Positions 53,192 to 62,112 of a stretch of 64,000 nt of DNA are shown piece after piece (within the stretch, counting starts at the first letter, position 1; each line of letters begins with the position of its first letter). The position numbers were made by a program, and so were the translations under genes. Below the pieces are notes generated by a model. That model was not told where the DNA came from. It saw only the letters and a list, made by a program, of their open reading frames with translations, and did not search any database. This stretch comes from Paracoccus alkanivorans. GTDB taxonomy: Bacteria; Pseudomonadota; Alphaproteobacteria; Rhodobacterales; Rhodobacteraceae. The stretch spans positions 310,001 through 374,000 of the forward strand of contig NZ_QOKZ01000002.1 in the NCBI RefSeq assembly GCF_003697785.1. The letters run 5' to 3'.

Positions 53192-55840
53192 TTACACGCC
53201 GCCCCTTGCGACACCCAAAGGCGGCTTTCGCGGCAAGGTAATCCGGAATGCAGCCCCGCCCTGGCCGGGAAGATAGCTGATCTCGCCGCCCAGAACCGCC
53301 ATGATCTCGCGGCAGATCGCCAGGCCAAGCCCCGCCCCGCCTGCCCGCGCCGGTTCGTTGAGCCGGGCGAATTTCTCGAAGATCAGCGATTGGCGGGAAG
53401 TGTCGATCCCGGCACCGTTATCGCTGATATCGATCTGCGGGCCGTTTCCTTCGCGGCGCAACACCCGGATGGTCAGCGCCGGACGCTCGGCATCGCAGTA
53501 TTTGCGGGCATTGCCGATGACATTGATCAATACCTGCAAGAGCCGGTCGGGATCGGTAATGACGCCCAGATGCTCGGAGGGAAGATCGCGGTCGATGGTA
53601 AAGCTCCGCTCGGGCCGGGTGGCCGAAGCCGCGGACAATGCACGTTCGATCAGATCGTGCAGATTGGCCGCCGAAACGGTAAGCTGCGTATTGCCGCTTT
53701 CCAGCACCGACAGGTCCAGCAGGTCGTCCAGCAGCCGGGTCAGCCGCCCCGCCTCGTCATGGATGATCCCGGCGAACCGGCGGCGCTCCTCGTCGGAGAG
53801 ATCGGAGGTCTTGAGAATTTCCGAGAACGCCCGGACCGAGGTCATGGGGGTGCGCAATTCATGGCTGATCTGCCCCAGGAAGGCATCCTTCTGCACCGAA
53901 AGCGCCGTCAGCTTGTCATTGGCCTCGCGCAGTTGCCGGGCGGTGCGCTCCAGTTCTGTGGTCGCGGTCTCCAGCCGCTGCGCCTCTTCCTTGGCGCGCT
54001 GCGCCTCGTCGGCGACCTCCATCAGATCCGATACGGTCAATGTCATCCCCCCGGCCACCCGGTCGATCATGGCATGGGCCGTGGCCGCACCGATCGAACC
54101 GGCCAGCCGCCGCTCCAATCCGGTCAGAAAACCCGGCGTCAGGTCGGGCAGATAGCCCGATTTCCCCTGTGCCGCAGCCTGCGCCTGGAAATAGCGCAAC
54201 GCGGCATCCGCCCCCCAGACACGCCGGGCCATGACCAGCAGCGGCTCGGCGCGGTCCTCGGTGCGCGCCATGCGCGAGTGGCGTATCGGCTGGACGGTGC
54301 TGACAAAGGACAACCCCTGCAGGCGTTCGACCGGGTCGGGAAAGCCGAAGATCGAGACGGCAACGAAAGCCAGTATGTTCAGCGACAGCGACAGGAAGAT
54401 CGCGAAGGAAAGTGGATCGACACCCGCAGCCGGTGCCAGCGATGTTCCGATACCGACGGATGGCAGGAAGATCATCGCCAGCCACAGCACAAAGCCTGTG
54501 CCCACCCCTGCATAGGCCCCCATTCGGTTCGCGCCCCGCCACAACAACCCGCCGACCATCGCCGGCAGCACCTGCGCCATCCCGGTGAAGGCCACCAGCC
54601 CCATCGCGGCAAGGGCCGTCGTTCCGCCCGAAGCCTGATGATAGACCCATCCCGCACCCACCACCGACAGAATCGCCAGCCGACGGGCATTCAGGATGAA
54701 GCCGCGCAGATCCTCGGGCGTTTCCCCTGCGGGACGGCGGCGCAGGAACAGCCAGAGCGGCGTCAGCCAGTGGTTCGAGATCATCGTCGCCAGCGCAATG
54801 GCGCTGACCACCACCATCGAGGTGGCGGCAGAGAAACCGCCAAGAAACACCAATAATGCCAAAAGGTTCTGCCCCGAAGCTTGAGGCAAGGTAAGCATGT
54901 AGAGATCGGGATTCGATCCCGCTGGCAGAACCTCGGCCCCGACGACGGCGATGGGCAGCACGAACAGCGACATCGCGAAAAGATAGGCCGGAAAGGCCCA
55001 GCCCGCGACATGCAGCCGCTCTTCATCGGCGGCCTCGACGACCATGACCTGGAACATCCGCGGCAGGGTCAGCACGGCGGCCGCCGAAACGATAATCAAT
55101 GTCGTCCAGCGGTCGGGGCGCAGCAACCAGCCCTCGCGTGCAGGCTCCCCGGCGGCGGCGGAGATGCGGCCGATGATATCGGCGGGGCCGTCCGCCAACC
55201 CCCAGACCACGAATATCCCAAGCGCCAGGAAGGCCAGCAGCTTGACCACCGCCTCGAGTGCGATGGCGGTGACGACGCCGTGATGGCGCTCATCTGCGTC
55301 GAGATTGCGGGTGCCGAACAGGATCGAGAACAGTGCCAGCCCTGCCGCCACCCACAGGGCCGTCCCGCCGCCGATCTCGGGACCGTCCGGGGATTGGGTC
55401 GCGAAGACCTCGAATGACAGGCTGACCGATTGCAGTTGCAGCGCGATGTAAGGCGTAGCGGCAATGACGGCGATCAGGGTGAGCATGGCGGCCAGCGGGT
55501 TCGACTTGCCGAAACGGGCCGAGATCAGGTCCGCGACCGAGGTGACGTGATGCATCCGTGCCACCCGCACCAGCCTGCGCAGCCCCCACCACGCGCCCGT
55601 AAAGACGATGGTCGGGCCGATATAGATGGTCGCGAATTCCAGTCCCGAGCGGCTGGCATAGCCAACCGCGCCGTAAAAGGTCCATGCCGAGCAATAGACC
55701 GACAGCGAAAGCGTGTAGACCGCCGGATGATCCAGCCAGCGGACATGGCCGCGCTGCGCCGCCCGATCGGCGGCGAATGCCACGCCGAACATCAGCGCGA
55801 CATAGGCCAGGCATCCGGCGACCAGCATCTCAAAGGGCAT
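53192..55840 (-). CDS. Sodium:solute symporter-histidine kinase hybrid (CbrA/CrbS type)
   Basis: Residues 1 to about 500 form a sodium:solute symporter domain of ~13 helices (YTLSLSVYCSAWTFYGAVGYASRSG; FVLPIAVVGAEVLP). A linker with coiled coil follows (about 575-640). The kinase core starts at FLGQISHELRTP with the phospho-accepting His at residue 660. The N-box VINVIGNARKY and G-boxes ISDNGAGIDTS and GAGLGLAICREIMAVLGG complete the ATPase. CbrA/CrbS sensors regulate carbon and acetate use. The response regulator is encoded at 56.4 kb. Confidence 0.93.
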   Translation of the reverse strand: MPFEMLVAGCLAYVALMFGVAFAADRAAQRGHVRWLDHPAVYTLSLSVYCSAWTFYGAVGYASRSGLEFATIYIGPTIVFTGAWWGLRRLVRVARMHHVTSVADLISARFGKSNPLAAMLTLIAVIAATPYIALQLQSVSLSFEVFATQSPDGPEIGGGTALWVAAGLALFSILFGTRNLDADERHHGVVTAIALEAVVKLLAFLALGIFVVWGLADGPADIIGRISAAAGEPAREGWLLRPDRWTTLIIVSAAAVLTLPRMFQVMVVEAADEERLHVAGWAFPAYLFAMSLFVLPIAVVGAEVLPAGSNPDLYMLTLPQASGQNLLALLVFLGGFSAATSMVVVSAIALATMISNHWLTPLWLFLRRRPAGETPEDLRGFILNARRLAILSVVGAGWVYHQASGGTTALAAMGLVAFTGMAQVLPAMVGGLLWRGANRMGAYAGVGTGFVLWLAMIFLPSVGIGTSLAPAAGVDPLSFAIFLSLSLNILAFVAVSIFGFPDPVERLQGLSFVSTVQPIRHSRMARTEDRAEPLLVMARRVWGADAALRYFQAQAAAQGKSGYLPDLTPGFLTGLERRLAGSIGAATAHAMIDRVAGGMTLTVSDLMEVADEAQRAKEEAQRLETATTELERTARQLREANDKLTALSVQKDAFLGQISHELRTPMTSVRAFSEILKTSDLSDEERRRFAGIIHDEAGRLTRLLDDLLDLSVLESGNTQLTVSAANLHDLIERALSAASATRPERSFTIDRDLPSEHLGVITDPDRLLQVLINVIGNARKYCDAERPALTIRVLRREGNGPQIDISDNGAGIDTSRQSLIFEKFARLNEPARAGGAGLGLAICREIMAVLGGEISYLPGQGGAAFRITLPRKPPLGVARGGV

Positions 55841-56123
55841 CGTGGCCGGTCCAGTCGCTGTCTCCCGGCGATTCGCCCCCGGCGCGCATGGTGGCAGCCT
55901 CGGCCCGGATCAGGGCGCGATGCAGCACCCACACGGCGAGGATCAGCACCGCCCAGAAGCCGAACAACGCAATCGCCCCGGCGCCAAAGCTGAACGCGGC
56001 GGGCAACCACCAGACCGGCAGCATCACGGCCAGCGCCGCCAGAACCGGTAATACCCGTGCCGCATCGCCCAAGCGACGGCGCCGGAACGAAGCCCGCTCC
56101 AGAAACAGCGGCCGATCAGACAT
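55830..56123 (-). CDS. Two-helix small membrane protein upstream of the symporter-kinase
   Basis: From the ATG at 56123 the product is 97 aa. Two hydrophobic helices (LPVLAALAVMLPVWWLP and GAIALFGFWAVLILAVW) are followed by a polar tail. It overlaps the kinase gene by 11 bp, so the two are co-expressed. Its architecture recalls the small DUF4212 partner found beside some sodium:solute symporters, but I see no direct sequence match. It may be a partner of the sensor's transport domain. Confidence 0.7.
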   Translation of the reverse strand: MSDRPLFLERASFRRRRLGDAARVLPVLAALAVMLPVWWLPAAFSFGAGAIALFGFWAVLILAVWVLHRALIRAEAATMRAGGESPGDSDWTGHDAL

Positions 56124-56253
56124 CCGCAAACCCTCGCGATGCGGCAGCCCGGATTGCTGAGGACAGGAACCAGGACTCATCGCGTTCCGCGACGGCCAAA
56201 GATGCTTCGCCCCGCCTCTGGCCGGTTCTTGGATCAGCGATGCCCCAACCGGC

Positions 56254-56290
56254 GATTCCGGAGGGTATTTTCATGAGAAAGAAGGAGCGC
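56254..56290 (-). repeat. Interspersed 3'-end element, copy D (divergent)
   Basis: Read on the minus strand, TTCTTTCTCATGAAAATACC followed by CTCCGGAAT matches the core of copies A-C with several changes. It lies 74 bp downstream of the response regulator stop, in the same orientation. Confidence 0.5.
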
Positions 56291-56363
56291 GCGCTTCCAG
56301 AGCGGCCGGGGCCGCACAGAGACCGCGCTTCACGCCCATGCCGCCGTGGTGGATGATGCCCGC

Positions 56364-56723
56364 TCATCCCAGCATCCGCCTGACCTGCGCACGCAGTTCG
56401 TCATTGGCAAAGGGCTTGGCCATGACCGCATCGGCCTGGCCCATCGCCTCTCCGGTCTGGCCGCGTGCGGTCAACATTAGCACGAGGGTCCCGGCAAGGG
56501 CGGGATCGCTGTCGGCGCGCAGTTCCGACAGGATTTCGCCCCCCGACCGATTGGGCAGCATCAGGTCGAGAATCAGCAGGCGCGGACGCAATTCGCGAAT
56601 CATCTCGATCCCGCCCAGCCCGTTGTCATGCAGCGCAAGCCGCCATCCGTCACGCGTCAGGATGAAACGCACCGCCTCGGCGATGTTGGGTTCGTCCTCG
56701 ATCATCAGGATGTCGGGCTTCAT
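56364..56723 (-). CDS. Single-domain response regulator
   Basis: This 119-aa CheY-like receiver domain has IEDEPNI (acidic pocket), the phospho-acceptor Asp53 in LLILDLMLPNRSG, Thr85 in MLTARG, and Lys103 in AKPF. It has no output domain. The ATG at 56723 fits; a longer frame adds 16 unlikely residues. It is transcribed toward the symporter-kinase and is its probable partner, as in CbrAB/CrbSR systems, although those usually have DNA-binding output. Confidence 0.9.
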   Translation of the reverse strand: MKPDILMIEDEPNIAEAVRFILTRDGWRLALHDNGLGGIEMIRELRPRLLILDLMLPNRSGGEILSELRADSDPALAGTLVLMLTARGQTGEAMGQADAVMAKPFANDELRAQVRRMLG

Positions 56724-56783
56724 GAGTTGAATGCCGCCTCCCCCGCAGCGTCTGATACCAGTTTGCAGCAACCCGCCTCCCTG

Positions 56784-58076
56784 TCAAAGCCCCCGCGCAT
56801 CATGGCGCGGAGAAAGAATGGACGGCTCGCGCCGCGCCGGGCAACCGGACCGCGGGCAAATCCGGCACGAGGCCCCGATCCCGATCACCGGGCCTGAGCC
56901 GTCGGCGGCGCCCTTGGCCGGCAGGATCAGCATCTGCGCCTGTGTCAGGACCGGTCCCCCTATCCCCTCGGGCTGGCTGCGGGTTGCATAGCTGATCGTG
57001 TCGAATTCACGCCCCTGCGGGGTGCGGACCTGCGCACTGATCGCCGTCTGCGGGGCTGCCAATGCCTGATAAAGCGGCCAGAGCGGGCAGGCATCGCCAG
57101 GGCGCGGCAGCGGAAAGCCCGGCGCGGGACGGCGCAGGATCAGTGCCCCCGAACCATCGCAGACCAGCAGGCCCGCCTCTTCGAAGCCCGGCGGGCGCAG
57201 CGCCGCGAGCCGGCGCAACACCAGATCCAGCGGCACCCGCAGACGAGTGGCGATCCGCAGCGGGTCGCTCTCCTCCGCTGCTCCGGCCAGGGCCGTGTCG
57301 GGCAATGCGGCACGTTCTGTCTCTGTCCGGGTCAGGTGATCGCGGGCCAGGGCGCGGGCCGCGTCCGAGGCCAGATCGGCGGCCTCCTCGATCGGGGGCA
57401 TGTCCGCCGCCATCCATGCCTCGACCTCTTCCTGCGGGGTAAAGATGCCGCCCTCGGTCTCGAAACTGTCAAGATAAGCGACCAGAGCCTGTGCCGTGGT
57501 GGACAGGCGCAGGCTGTCCTCGGCCAGATTGGCGTGGAAACGCTCCCGCCATTCTCCGGGCAGTTCGCCCTCCTCGACCAGGATCGAGGCGGTAGAGCGC
57601 AACGATGTCACCGCAGAGAGCACCTCGTGCAGGGTGGTCAGCAGATAGGGATCCTGCGTCATCCGGTCCGACAGGTTCACCAATTGCCGCTCCAGCGCGT
57701 CGGCGCGGCGGGAGGTGGCGATCAGCGCGCCAGCCCAACCGGGAAAGCGGGCGAGGAGTTCCGGCGCTTGCTCCAGTTCCGGCGCCTGCCCGCCCCGCGA
57801 CGGCGCACGCGCCGCCGCCTCCCGCAGGGCCGCCATCCGAGCCTCTTCGCGACCCGAGGCCAGTTCGTCGGCCGGGACCTCCAATACCTCGGCCAGACGG
57901 GCGATCAGGTCTTCGCCCACCGGACGGCGGTTATGCTCAATCAGATTCAGATAGGCAGGCGATATGCCCGCCGCCCTCGCGATATCGGCCTGCCGGCGCG
58001 ACAGGGCAAGCCGCCGTTCACGGATCCGGGTGCCAGTCAGGATATGGGTTACGCTGCGTGGGCTCATGGCAGACAT
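56784..58076 (-). CDS. ScfR/DUF2083-type XRE-family regulator
   Basis: The N-terminal XRE HTH (TRIRERRLALSRRQADIARAAGISPAYLNLIEHNRR) spans residues ~15-65. A long helical middle and a C-terminal domain follow. The Cys pattern CRICPRSGCPARREP near the end is typical of short-chain fatty acyl-CoA regulators (DUF2083, ScfR/RamB group), which control propionyl-CoA and glyoxylate-related genes. The two possible starts are 58076 and 58067. It lies 60 bp before the response regulator gene on the same strand. Confidence 0.85.
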   Translation of the reverse strand: MSAMSPRSVTHILTGTRIRERRLALSRRQADIARAAGISPAYLNLIEHNRRPVGEDLIARLAEVLEVPADELASGREEARMAALREAAARAPSRGGQAPELEQAPELLARFPGWAGALIATSRRADALERQLVNLSDRMTQDPYLLTTLHEVLSAVTSLRSTASILVEEGELPGEWRERFHANLAEDSLRLSTTAQALVAYLDSFETEGGIFTPQEEVEAWMAADMPPIEEAADLASDAARALARDHLTRTETERAALPDTALAGAAEESDPLRIATRLRVPLDLVLRRLAALRPPGFEEAGLLVCDGSGALILRRPAPGFPLPRPGDACPLWPLYQALAAPQTAISAQVRTPQGREFDTISYATRSQPEGIGGPVLTQAQMLILPAKGAADGSGPVIGIGASCRICPRSGCPARREPSILSPRHDARGL

Positions 58077-58120
58077 GAAACCCGGCAGGCGGCATTTGCG
58101 CAAGCGGGTTGGCGTAGCGA

Positions 58121-58190
58121 TGGGGGCTTTGCCCCCGCCACCCGTTCCGGGCCGCTCCCCCAAGATATTTGCATGAAGAAGAAAGGGGCT
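58121..58190 (-). repeat. Interspersed 3'-end element, copy C
   Basis: Read on the minus strand, TTTCTTCTTCATGCAAATAT followed by CTTGGGGGAG matches copies A and B. It ends in the hairpin GGGGGCAAAGCCCCC. It starts 24 bp after the stop of the ATPase gene, in its orientation. Confidence 0.7.
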
Positions 58191-58213
58191 TGCAGGGCGA
58201 TCCGGATGGCGGG

Positions 58214-59071
58214 CTAGACCGCGATACCGTGCCGTCCGGCCAGGTCGGTGAAGAACTGCCATGCCACGCGGCCCGAGCGCCCGCCCCGCGTGGCCTGCCA
58301 TTCCACCGCCTCGGCGCGCAGTTCCTCGGGGGCGATCTTCAGGTCATAGGCATCGCAATAACCCCGCACCATGGCCAGATACTCGTCCTGGCTGCATGGA
58401 TGAAAGCCCAGCCATAGCCCGAAACGGTCCGACAGGGAGACTTTTTCCTCGACCGCCTCACCGGGATGGATCGCGGTCGAACGCTCGTTGTCGATCATGT
58501 CGCGCGGCATCAGATGTCGGCGGTTCGAGGTCGCATAGAGGATCACATTTGCGGGCCGTCCACTGATCCCGCCATCCAGCACCGCCTTGAGCGACTTGTA
58601 TTGCGTATCGTCATGGCTGAAGGACAGATCGTCCGAGAACAGCAGGAAGCGGCGGTCCTGCGCGCGCCCCAGAATCGCCAGCAGCCGTCCGACAGAGCCG
58701 AGATCCTCGCGGGCGATCTCGACCAGCACGAGCGGCAGGCCCTGCCCGACCGCCTCGGCATGCACGGCCTTGACCAACGAGGATTTCCCCATGCCGCGCG
58801 CGCCCCAGAGAAGCGCGTTGTTGGCGCCATAGCCGCGGGCGAATTGCAGCGTATTGGCCAGCAGCGTGTCCTTGGCCCGGTCGATGCCGATCAGTTGCAC
58901 CAGATCGACGCGGTTGACGGTATCGACCGGTTCCAGCCAATCGGGATCGGGATGCCAGACATAGGCGCTCGCCTCGGTGAAGCGCGGCTCGGGCCGGGGT
59001 TTCGGTGCCAGCCGCTCCAATGCGGCGGCGATGCGTTCCAGCGGCTCGGATGATCCGGTCATGTCCTTCAT
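58214..59071 (-). CDS. DUF815-type AAA+ ATPase
   Basis: The 285-aa protein has a Walker A motif [18 protein letters not shown] and a Walker B-like [10 protein letters not shown]. The family core [21 protein letters not shown] is present. DUF815 ATPases are widespread and of unknown function. I chose the ATG at 59071 (MKDMTG), overlapping tatC by 4 bp; the tat operon thus ends in this gene. Confidence 0.92.
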   Translation of the reverse strand: MKDMTGSSEPLERIAAALERLAPKPRPEPRFTEASAYVWHPDPDWLEPVDTVNRVDLVQLIGIDRAKDTLLANTLQFARGYGANNALLWGARGMGKSSLVKAVHAEAVGQGLPLVLVEIAREDLGSVGRLLAILGRAQDRRFLLFSDDLSFSHDDTQYKSLKAVLDGGISGRPANVILYATSNRRHLMPRDMIDNERSTAIHPGEAVEEKVSLSDRFGLWLGFHPCSQDEYLAMVRGYCDAYDLKIAPEELRAEAVEWQATRGGRSGRVAWQFFTDLAGRHGIAV

Positions 59072-59919
59072 TCCTCGTCCTCGACCCACAGCCCCTGCGC
59101 CTTCAGATCCGCCTCGCGCCGTTTCTCGATCCGGCGGACAAGCTGGATCGAAACCTCGTAGAGCCCGTAAACCACAACGAACAGCACCACCTGCGAGATC
59201 ACGTCGGGCGGGGTGGCGACGGCGGCCAGCACGAGGATCGCGACGACCGCATATCTGCGGACCGAGCCCAGCCCGTCGGCAGAGACCAGCCCCGCCTTGC
59301 CCATCAGCGTCAGCAGCACCGGCAACTGGAAGCTGAGCCCGAATGCCAGCAGGAACTTGAGCGTCAGGTTGAGATATTCCTGCATCGACCCCTGGAAGAA
59401 GATGCCCGCGACATCGCGCATCTCGGTCATCTCGTCGGGGGTGGCGGCGACCGGTCCCTGCTGAAAGCCGAGGAAAAAGTCGTAAGCCATTGGCAGGATC
59501 ACGTAATAGGCGAAGGCCGCGCCGATTGCGAACATCACCGGCGAGGCAATCAGGAAGGGCAGGAATGCGCTCTTTTCCTTGCGGTAAAGCCCGGGCGCGA
59601 CGAAGCGCCACATCTGGTAGCCGATGATCGGAAAGGCCAGCGCGAAGCCGCCGAAGAACGAGATATTGATGGCGGTGAAGAAACCTTCCTGCAGCTTGAT
59701 GATCTGCAACTGGCAATCCTGTCCGCGCGCATCCAGCGCCGCGCAGATCGGTTGCGTCAGGAAATTGTAGATCGGCTGCCAGACGGTATAGCACAGCACC
59801 ATCATCACGACGAAGGCCAGCAGCGACCAGATGATCCGGGTGCGCAACTCGGCCAGGTGCTCGATCAGCGGGGCCGAGCTGTCGTCGATCTCATCGTCCG
59901 GTTGGGTATTCGTGGCCAA
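59068..59919 (-). CDS. tatC: Sec-independent protein translocase subunit TatC
   Basis: This 283-aa protein with six membrane helices is the substrate receptor of the twin-arginine translocase. It has the [20 protein letters not shown]-terminus, the [25 protein letters not shown] loop and the late ATPPDVISQ motif. It is last of tatA-tatB-tatC and overlaps the DUF815 gene by 4 bp. No substrates are evident here. Confidence 0.97.
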   Translation of the reverse strand: MATNTQPDDEIDDSSAPLIEHLAELRTRIIWSLLAFVVMMVLCYTVWQPIYNFLTQPICAALDARGQDCQLQIIKLQEGFFTAINISFFGGFALAFPIIGYQMWRFVAPGLYRKEKSAFLPFLIASPVMFAIGAAFAYYVILPMAYDFFLGFQQGPVAATPDEMTEMRDVAGIFFQGSMQEYLNLTLKFLLAFGLSFQLPVLLTLMGKAGLVSADGLGSVRRYAVVAILVLAAVATPPDVISQVVLFVVVYGLYEVSIQLVRRIEKRREADLKAQGLWVEDEE

Positions 59920-59920
59920 T

Positions 59921-60376
59921 TCAGTCGTCTTTCATATCCGACCGACGCACCGCATGCAGGCGCCGCTTGCCGGTGGTTGCCCCGTCGGCCGGTGTCTCAT
60001 CCGCCAAAGGCGCCGCCTCTGCCGGGCTTGCTGGCTCTGTCACGGGTCGCTGTGCGGCAGGATCGGGGCGGGCGGCTTTCGCCGGCTGCGACGGATCCCA
60101 TTTCTCGAAACGTTCGGCGGCGCGGTCCAGCGCATCCAGCCCGAGCGATTTCTTCGAGGTCAGCGACTTCACGTCCTTGATCGATTTCGTCGCCTCATCG
60201 ATGCCGGAGCTCTTGGCGGCATCCTCCATCGCCGAGGTGAATTCGCGCGCCATGCTACGGGCCCGGGCGGTGAACCGTCCCAGGGAGTGGAACAGATGCG
60301 GCAGATCCTTGGGGCCGACCACGATCAGCGCGACCACCCCGATCAGCAGCAGCTCACTCCAGCCGATGTCCAACAT
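59921..60376 (-). CDS. tatB: Sec-independent protein translocase subunit TatB
   Basis: TatB binds signal peptides with TatC. The N-terminal helix [26 protein letters not shown] is followed by an amphipathic helix and a long Pro/Ala-rich tail. Length is 151 aa. It is 1 bp upstream of tatC. Confidence 0.95.
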   Translation of the reverse strand: MLDIGWSELLLIGVVALIVVGPKDLPHLFHSLGRFTARARSMAREFTSAMEDAAKSSGIDEATKSIKDVKSLTSKKSLGLDALDRAAERFEKWDPSQPAKAARPDPAAQRPVTEPASPAEAAPLADETPADGATTGKRRLHAVRRSDMKDD

Positions 60377-60394
60377 GGCTGTGCCCTTCCGCGA

Positions 60395-60631
60395 TCAGCT
60401 GCGGTCGCTGCTGTCTGGCGTCACGTCCCGGGCCTTTTCGCCGGGCAGGTCCTGCTGCGCATCGTCAGCGGTTTTCTCGATCTCTTCGGTGCCGTCCTTC
60501 ACGCCGCGCTTGAAGGCGGTGATTCCCTTGCCGACCTCGCCCATCAGGGACGAGATCTTGCCGCGCCCGAACAGAACCAGCACGACGACCGCGATCAGAA
60601 GAAGGCCGGGAAGGCCGATATTGTTCAGCAT
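60395..60631 (-). CDS. tatA: Sec-independent protein translocase subunit TatA
   Basis: TatA oligomers form the protein-conducting element. The product has 78 aa with a short membrane helix ([20 protein letters not shown]) and an amphipathic helix ([19 protein letters not shown]). I chose the ATG at 60631; the longer frame adds an unlikely Arg-rich leader. It begins the tat operon. Confidence 0.95.
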   Translation of the reverse strand: MLNNIGLPGLLLIAVVVLVLFGRGKISSLMGEVGKGITAFKRGVKDGTEEIEKTADDAQQDLPGEKARDVTPDSSDRS

Positions 60632-60873
60632 TGCAAACTCCCTTGCGCGGGGCCTGACGCCCGCGGGCCACATTTAGGGGCTTGCGCGGCGGAATGCAAA
60701 GCCCGAATCCGTGAACGGGCCGCGTGTATTGCGCCCGATGATGGCCCAAGGCCACCCGTCACCGGCAGCTCTGTCATGTCAACCTCCCCCGAAGTAAAGG
60801 AATGAAGGGGCAGGAATAATGGTTGCCGACGCTTGCGCTTGGCACGGTCCGCCGGGCGGGCGATAAGGGAGGC

Positions 60874-61491
60874 ATGGACGCGTCGCTTTACATCACCGCT
60901 TTCGTCACGCTGTTCGTGGTTATCGACCCGGTCGGGCTGGCGCCGATCTTCATCGCCCTGACACCGGGCGCGAGCGCGGCGGAGCGGGCGCGCATCGGCA
61001 TGCGCGCCGTCGTGATCTCGGCAATCCTGCTGACGCTGTTCGGATTGGCGGGCAAGGCGATCTTGTCGGGAATCGGGATCTCGCTGTCCGCCTTTCGCAT
61101 CGCTGGCGGGATATTGCTGTTTCTGACCGCGCTGGACATGCTGTTCGAACGGCGGACCGAGCGCCGCGAGGGGCAAAAGAACGATGGCCAGCCGGAAAAC
61201 GATCCTTCGGTCTTTCCGCTGGCTACGCCGCTTCTGGCCGGTCCCGGCTCGCTGGCGACGATGATCCTGCTGGTCGGACAGGAAACCGGCGTTCTGCATG
61301 TGGTGATGGTGCATCTGGCCATGCTGGCGGTTCTGACCATCGCGCTGGTGCTGTTCCACCTGGCCACGCCGCTGGCCCGCGCGCTAGGGCGGACCGGCAC
61401 GATGGTTGTCACGCGACTTCTGGGCATGCTGCTGGCCGCGCTGTCGATCCAGTTCGTGATCGACGGATTGCTGGATTCGGGGCTTTTCTGA
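60874..61491 (+). CDS. MarC family (NAAT) integral membrane protein
   Basis: The 205-aa membrane protein has about six helices. Typical segments are VIDPVGLAPIFIALTPGAS, AFRIAGGILLFLTALDMLF, VFPLATPLLAGPGSLATMI and a late MLLAALSIQFVIDG. MarC proteins were once linked to multiple antibiotic resistance, but the role is unproven. AAGGGAGG lies just ahead of the ATG at 60874. Its TGA shares a base with the next gene's ATG (61491). Confidence 0.92.
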   Translation: MDASLYITAFVTLFVVIDPVGLAPIFIALTPGASAAERARIGMRAVVISAILLTLFGLAGKAILSGIGISLSAFRIAGGILLFLTALDMLFERRTERREGQKNDGQPENDPSVFPLATPLLAGPGSLATMILLVGQETGVLHVVMVHLAMLAVLTIALVLFHLATPLARALGRTGTMVVTRLLGMLLAALSIQFVIDGLLDSGLF

Positions 61492-62054
61492 TGCCGGGCG
61501 ATGACTGGGCGCGACTGATCTATTACGGACTGCTCCTGCTGGTGATCGGCGGCGCGCTTCTGTTCGAGTTGTCCGGGCGGGGCAGCAGGGGGCTGCGCCA
61601 GATCGTGCTTTGGGCGGTGATCTTCGCAGGCGTGAGCTTTGCCGCGAATCTCTGGCTCGAACAGGAGGCGCAGCAGGTCGTATCGGGCGGGCGCGTCGAG
61701 ATCCCGGTCAGCCGCGACAATCATTTCTACCTGACCGCCGAGTTGAACGGCACACCGGTGCGTTTCGTCGTCGATACCGGTGCCACCTCGATCGCGCTTG
61801 GCAGCGAGGATGCCCGGAAGATCGGCATAGATCCCGACGATCTGGCCTATATCGGCACGGCGCGGACTGCGAATGGCATTGTGCGCATCGCCAATGTCAC
61901 CATCGAGGAATTCGCCATCGGCGATATCGTCGACCGCAATGTTCCCGCCACGGTGATCGGGGGCGATCTGGATGGCTCGCTTCTTGGCATGTCCTACCTG
62001 CGCCGTTTCGCCCGGGTCAGCTTTGAAGGCGATCTGCTGGTGCTGGAGCGCTGA
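61491..62054 (+). CDS. Retropepsin-like (clan AA) aspartic protease, membrane-anchored
   Basis: Two N-terminal helices (about residues 11-26 and 36-54) anchor a periplasmic domain. The active-site motif reads FVVDTGATSIAL (D-T-G-A), as in the TIGR02281 family of bacterial retropepsins. A single Asp motif means it must act as a dimer. Length is 187 aa. Substrates are unknown. The gene is translationally coupled to marC. Confidence 0.88.
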   Translation: MPGDDWARLIYYGLLLLVIGGALLFELSGRGSRGLRQIVLWAVIFAGVSFAANLWLEQEAQQVVSGGRVEIPVSRDNHFYLTAELNGTPVRFVVDTGATSIALGSEDARKIGIDPDDLAYIGTARTANGIVRIANVTIEEFAIGDIVDRNVPATVIGGDLDGSLLGMSYLRRFARVSFEGDLLVLER

Positions 62055-62067
62055 TCTTTCGTCATCG

Positions 62068-62093
62068 CCGCAGCGGTCTTCCTCCGGCTGCGG
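62068..62093. terminator. Hairpin between the protease and the ABC permease genes
   Basis: CCGCAGC (62068-62074) pairs with GCTGCGG (62087-62093) around a 12-nt loop. It lies between convergent genes and has no T-run. Confidence 0.45.
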
Positions 62094-62112
62094 AATCGAA
62101 CGGGATACGCGC

